A DNA stretch of 8,902 bases, taken from the NCBI GenBank assembly GCA_023261405.1, contig JAHFOZ010000042.1, positions 9,166 to 18,067 on the forward strand, read 5' to 3'. The stretch is from Planctomycetota bacterium (lineage in GTDB: Bacteria > Planctomycetota > MHYJ01 > JACPRB01). The notes under the pieces were generated by a model that searched no databases, had not been told where the DNA came from, and saw only the letters and a list, made by a program, of their open reading frames with translations. Shown here piece after piece: positions 6,486 to 8,902 of this stretch (positions are counted from its first letter, which is position 1; every line of letters starts with the position of its first letter). Position numbers and translations under genes: made by a program.

Positions 6486-8902
6486 TCATGGAGTGACGGT
6501 GACGGGGACCATCTGGATTCCCGTATTCCCGCTCATGTCCTCCGCGAAGGCGCCGAACTGGTAGCTCCCCGCGGGGAGCGGCACCCTGGACAGGAAGAAG
6601 GGGACGTTCGCGGCGACGGTGAAGGTCCCCGAAATGCCCGTGGAGGTCGCGCCCGTCCCCACGTCCACCCGCTGCAGGACGATCTGGACCTGGTCGCCCG
6701 GCCCGGGGACGACCTCGCCGACGCTGGTCCCGGTGAAGACGTACAGGTTGACCATCCTCCCGCTCTGGACGTCGAAGGTCATCGCTCCGTCCTTGAACCC
6801 CGTGGTTCCGGCCTCCTGGTAGCGAACCTGCACGGAGATGCCTTCCTTCTCGCCGTTCGAGGGACAGCCGACCTCGGGCGCGCACCAGAAGGTGGCAGCG
6901 CCGGAGGAGACGGCCCAGCCCACGGGGGCCCAGGTGAAATTCACGAGATACGGGCCCGCCCCCCAGAGGTCCACCGCCCGTCCGTCCGCCAGAATCTGCT
7001 GGGCGGGGGCGCAGACGTGGGTGGATTCCATGAACGTCAGGAGGCTGCCGGACTGGAGCGCCGCGAACAGGGTGACGCCGGTGAGGGCGACGTCGTCCGC
7101 CACGGTCGCGCTCCCCGTGATGCTGCCGGCGGCGGCGACCGTGGTCGAGCTGACGGAAAGGCTCGAGACCGTGGGATCGGTCGTGTCGGCGGCCGCCTGG
7201 GCGTAGTAGGCGTTGATCAGGTCGACCCAGGCGCTGGGAGCCGAGGCCCAGAGGGACCCGGCGATGTAGGCGTTGACGGTCGCGGCGCTCCCCTCGTCCG
7301 GGAAGTAGATCGAGAGCCCGCGGACGAGAGGGTGGGGCCAGTCCGCGCCGGAGTCCGTGAAGAGCGTTGCGGTGCGCAATGCGGCGAGGACGTTGAGGCA
7401 GGACGTCTGGACGGCGCCGGTGGGGCTGAGCTGCCGGAGCATCTCGCAGAAGTCGCCGAGATCCACGAAGTCGGCTTTCGCGCCGTCGAAGGACTCGACG
7501 TCCGCGAGGGTCCGGGCGATGTGTGGAAACTGCCCGGCCATCCCCGTCTGGAGGACGGCGGCCAGGCTATCCACCTGCACGGCGAGAGCGCCGACCGACG
7601 CCAGGTCGATGACGGAGGTGGTCATGTTGTCGGTGGGGGGGCCTCCGGCGGCGGGGAGGACGGTGCGATAGAAGTCGGCGAACGTCGAGGCGAAGCGCAC
7701 CCCCAGGGACTGCGGCGAGATGTTCGAGCCGACGGCCAGGATCGAGAGGGCGTTCGCGTAGTCCATCCCGTAGCCGGGAGTGGGCTCCTCGGAACCCACC
7801 ATGACGCGGGCATAGGGGGAGATCTCGAAGGCCACCTCGTGCTGGGCCATCAGGCACTCGTCGAAGACGACCAGGTCGAACTTGAACGCCCCGCCCAGGG
7901 AAGCCTGCACGGCCGCCATGGAGGAGGAGAGTTCGGGGAGGGTCAGGGTGTCCCCGTCCGTCTCGTCGACGCCCGCGGCGGTCCAGCCGCCGCCGTGGTT
8001 CCACACCACGAGCCCGTACTTGCTGGCCGGATACTCGGCGATCGCCTGCTGGCAGAACGCCGTCAGGACGTTGGGGTCGCCCATGTTCAGTTCCACGTAG
8101 TTGTCCAGGAGGGTGGAACTGATCGTGGAGGTGTCCGCGTCGGAGGTGATGAGGTACCGGCGCGTGTTGGTCCAGTTCCCGTTGCTCGCGTCATGGCCGG
8201 GGATGCGGTCCACGAGGACGACCACGTTCACGTCGGCGGGGATGCCGGCGGCCTCCATCTCGTTGATGTCCTGGAGGGCGAACGTCTCGAGGTCGTTGTC
8301 CGCGTTCATGTAGACCAGGATCGTCCACTTGGCCCCTCCCGGGGGGCCGGCTGCGGGGTTGACCGCGAGCGTGACGGCGATCCGGACGGGGGAGTTCGCG
8401 GCCTGCGCCGGGGTGCTCGCAGAGCTGCTCCAGACGGTGACGAATCCGGTATAGAGGCCCTCGCCCAGTCCGGTGATGTCGGCGCCGATCGTGAGCGTCA
8501 CGGGGGCCGTGCCGGTGGAGGGGGTGGCCGTGATCCAGCGGGCGTTCGGAGTGGCGATGATGGCCAGCGTCCCGACGCCCGTGTTGGTGATGGACACATT
8601 CTGGGTGGCCGGATTCGCCCCTCCCTCGGTGGCGACGAAATTGAGGCTCGTGCTGCCGGCGGAGATCAGGGGCGTGGCGGCGGCGATGTCCAGCTGGAGG
8701 GCGACTGTCCTGGGGCTGCCCAGGGCTCCCGCCGCGGTGACGGTGATCGATCCCGTCAGCGTCCCGGCCCCGTAAGGGGAGGCGTCGACCGTGACCGCAA
8801 CGGCGATGGATTGCCCGGGGGTCAGCGTTCCCGCCGTCAGGCCCGGCGTCGCCCAGGGGGCGGAGGTGACGGCGGTCCAGGAGAGGCCGCTCCCTCCGGT
8901 GT
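6486..8902 (-). CDS. C11 (clostripain-type) cysteine peptidase with BACON-like repeats, N-terminus outside window
   Basis: The frame is open from the right edge to the stop at 6486-6488: 804 visible residues, start not seen. The GTG at 8597 is internal, since domain sequence continues upstream. Visible residues 1 to about 180 hold two BACON/Ig-like beta repeats; the second runs from about residue 80 (SLNFVATEGGANPATQNVSI) to 180. Residues 191 to about 570 are the C11 peptidase: WTILVYMNADNDLE, then catalytic H302 in VVWNHGGGW and catalytic C349 in FDECLM, matching the clostripain His/Cys dyad. These enzymes cut after Arg or Lys and often self-process. About 571-804 is a beta-rich C-terminal region beginning with an Ig-like segment (DPTVSSLSV). 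No sorting motif or transmembrane helix ends the protein. The composition (Thr, Ser, Gly, Ala, few Lys) and repeats suggest secretion or surface display, but the signal peptide is out of view. The BACON assignment is by pattern; such domains are thought to bind carbohydrate or mucin. Confidence 0.9.
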   Translation of the reverse strand, partial: TGGSGLSWTAVTSAPWATPGLTAGTLTPGQSIAVAVTVDASPYGAGTLTGSITVTAAGALGSPRTVALQLDIAAATPLISAGSTSLNFVATEGGANPATQNVSITNTGVGTLAIIATPNARWITATPSTGTAPVTLTIGADITGLGEGLYTGFVTVWSSSASTPAQAANSPVRIAVTLAVNPAAGPPGGAKWTILVYMNADNDLETFALQDINEMEAAGIPADVNVVVLVDRIPGHDASNGNWTNTRRYLITSDADTSTISSTLLDNYVELNMGDPNVLTAFCQQAIAEYPASKYGLVVWNHGGGWTAAGVDETDGDTLTLPELSSSMAAVQASLGGAFKFDLVVFDECLMAQHEVAFEISPYARVMVGSEEPTPGYGMDYANALSILAVGSNISPQSLGVRFASTFADFYRTVLPAAGGPPTDNMTTSVIDLASVGALAVQVDSLAAVLQTGMAGQFPHIARTLADVESFDGAKADFVDLGDFCEMLRQLSPTGAVQTSCLNVLAALRTATLFTDSGADWPHPLVRGLSIYFPDEGSAATVNAYIAGSLWASAPSAWVDLINAYYAQAAADTTDPTVSSLSVSSTTVAAAGSITGSATVADDVALTGVTLFAALQSGSLLTFMESTHVCAPAQQILADGRAVDLWGAGPYLVNFTWAPVGWAVSSGAATFWCAPEVGCPSNGEKEGISVQVRYQEAGTTGFKDGAMTFDVQSGRMVNLYVFTGTSVGEVVPGPGDQVQIVLQRVDVGTGATSTGISGTFTVAANVPFFLSRVPLPAGSYQFGAFAEDMSGNTGIQMVPVTVTP

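Noticed and set aside
8595..8597. GTG at 8597 as the start of the C11 peptidase
   Set aside because: The frame continues without stops to the window edge and encodes the first strands of a BACON-like repeat, so the true N-terminus is outside.

Overview
The window is GC-rich bacterial DNA with purine-rich Shine-Dalgarno sites, long antisense shadow frames, and genes on both strands. The gene types (exported sialate O-acetylesterase, C11 peptidase with Ig-like repeats, pilin-like protein of a DRDGN/FWTGD type, PilZ protein) suggest a Gram-negative environmental lineage. Planctomycetota or a similar high-GC phylum is my best guess; there is no marker gene here to settle it.

Layout. Plus strand, 1-2909: the 3' part of a TPR protein, a phytanoyl-CoA dioxygenase (PhyH)-type oxygenase whose GTG start overlaps the TPR stop, then a secreted sialate O-acetylesterase-family protein. 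A 288-bp gap (2910-3197) holds several inverted repeats and at most a doubtful 23-codon ORF. Minus strand, 3198-3887: a prepilin-like protein. The 364-bp divergent region 3888-4251 carries a well-matched sigma-54 promoter driving the pilin leftward and a sigma-70 promoter driving a DEAD-box RNA helicase rightward (4252-5487), with a 7+7 bp dyad between them. Minus strand, 5585-8902: a PilZ-domain protein with its own promoter, and upstream of it a pair made of a large C11 (clostripain-type) peptidase, cut by the window end, and a small zinc-ribbon/transmembrane protein 22 bp after it.

How they fit together. The window is not one obvious pathway. The clearest functional theme is surface and envelope biology: a pilin under likely sigma-54 control, a PilZ c-di-GMP receptor two genes away, an exported esterase for acylated sugars, and an extracellular protease with BACON-like repeats. 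I did not find a convincing undescribed system; the most useful lead is the regulatory architecture of the pilin/helicase divergent region.
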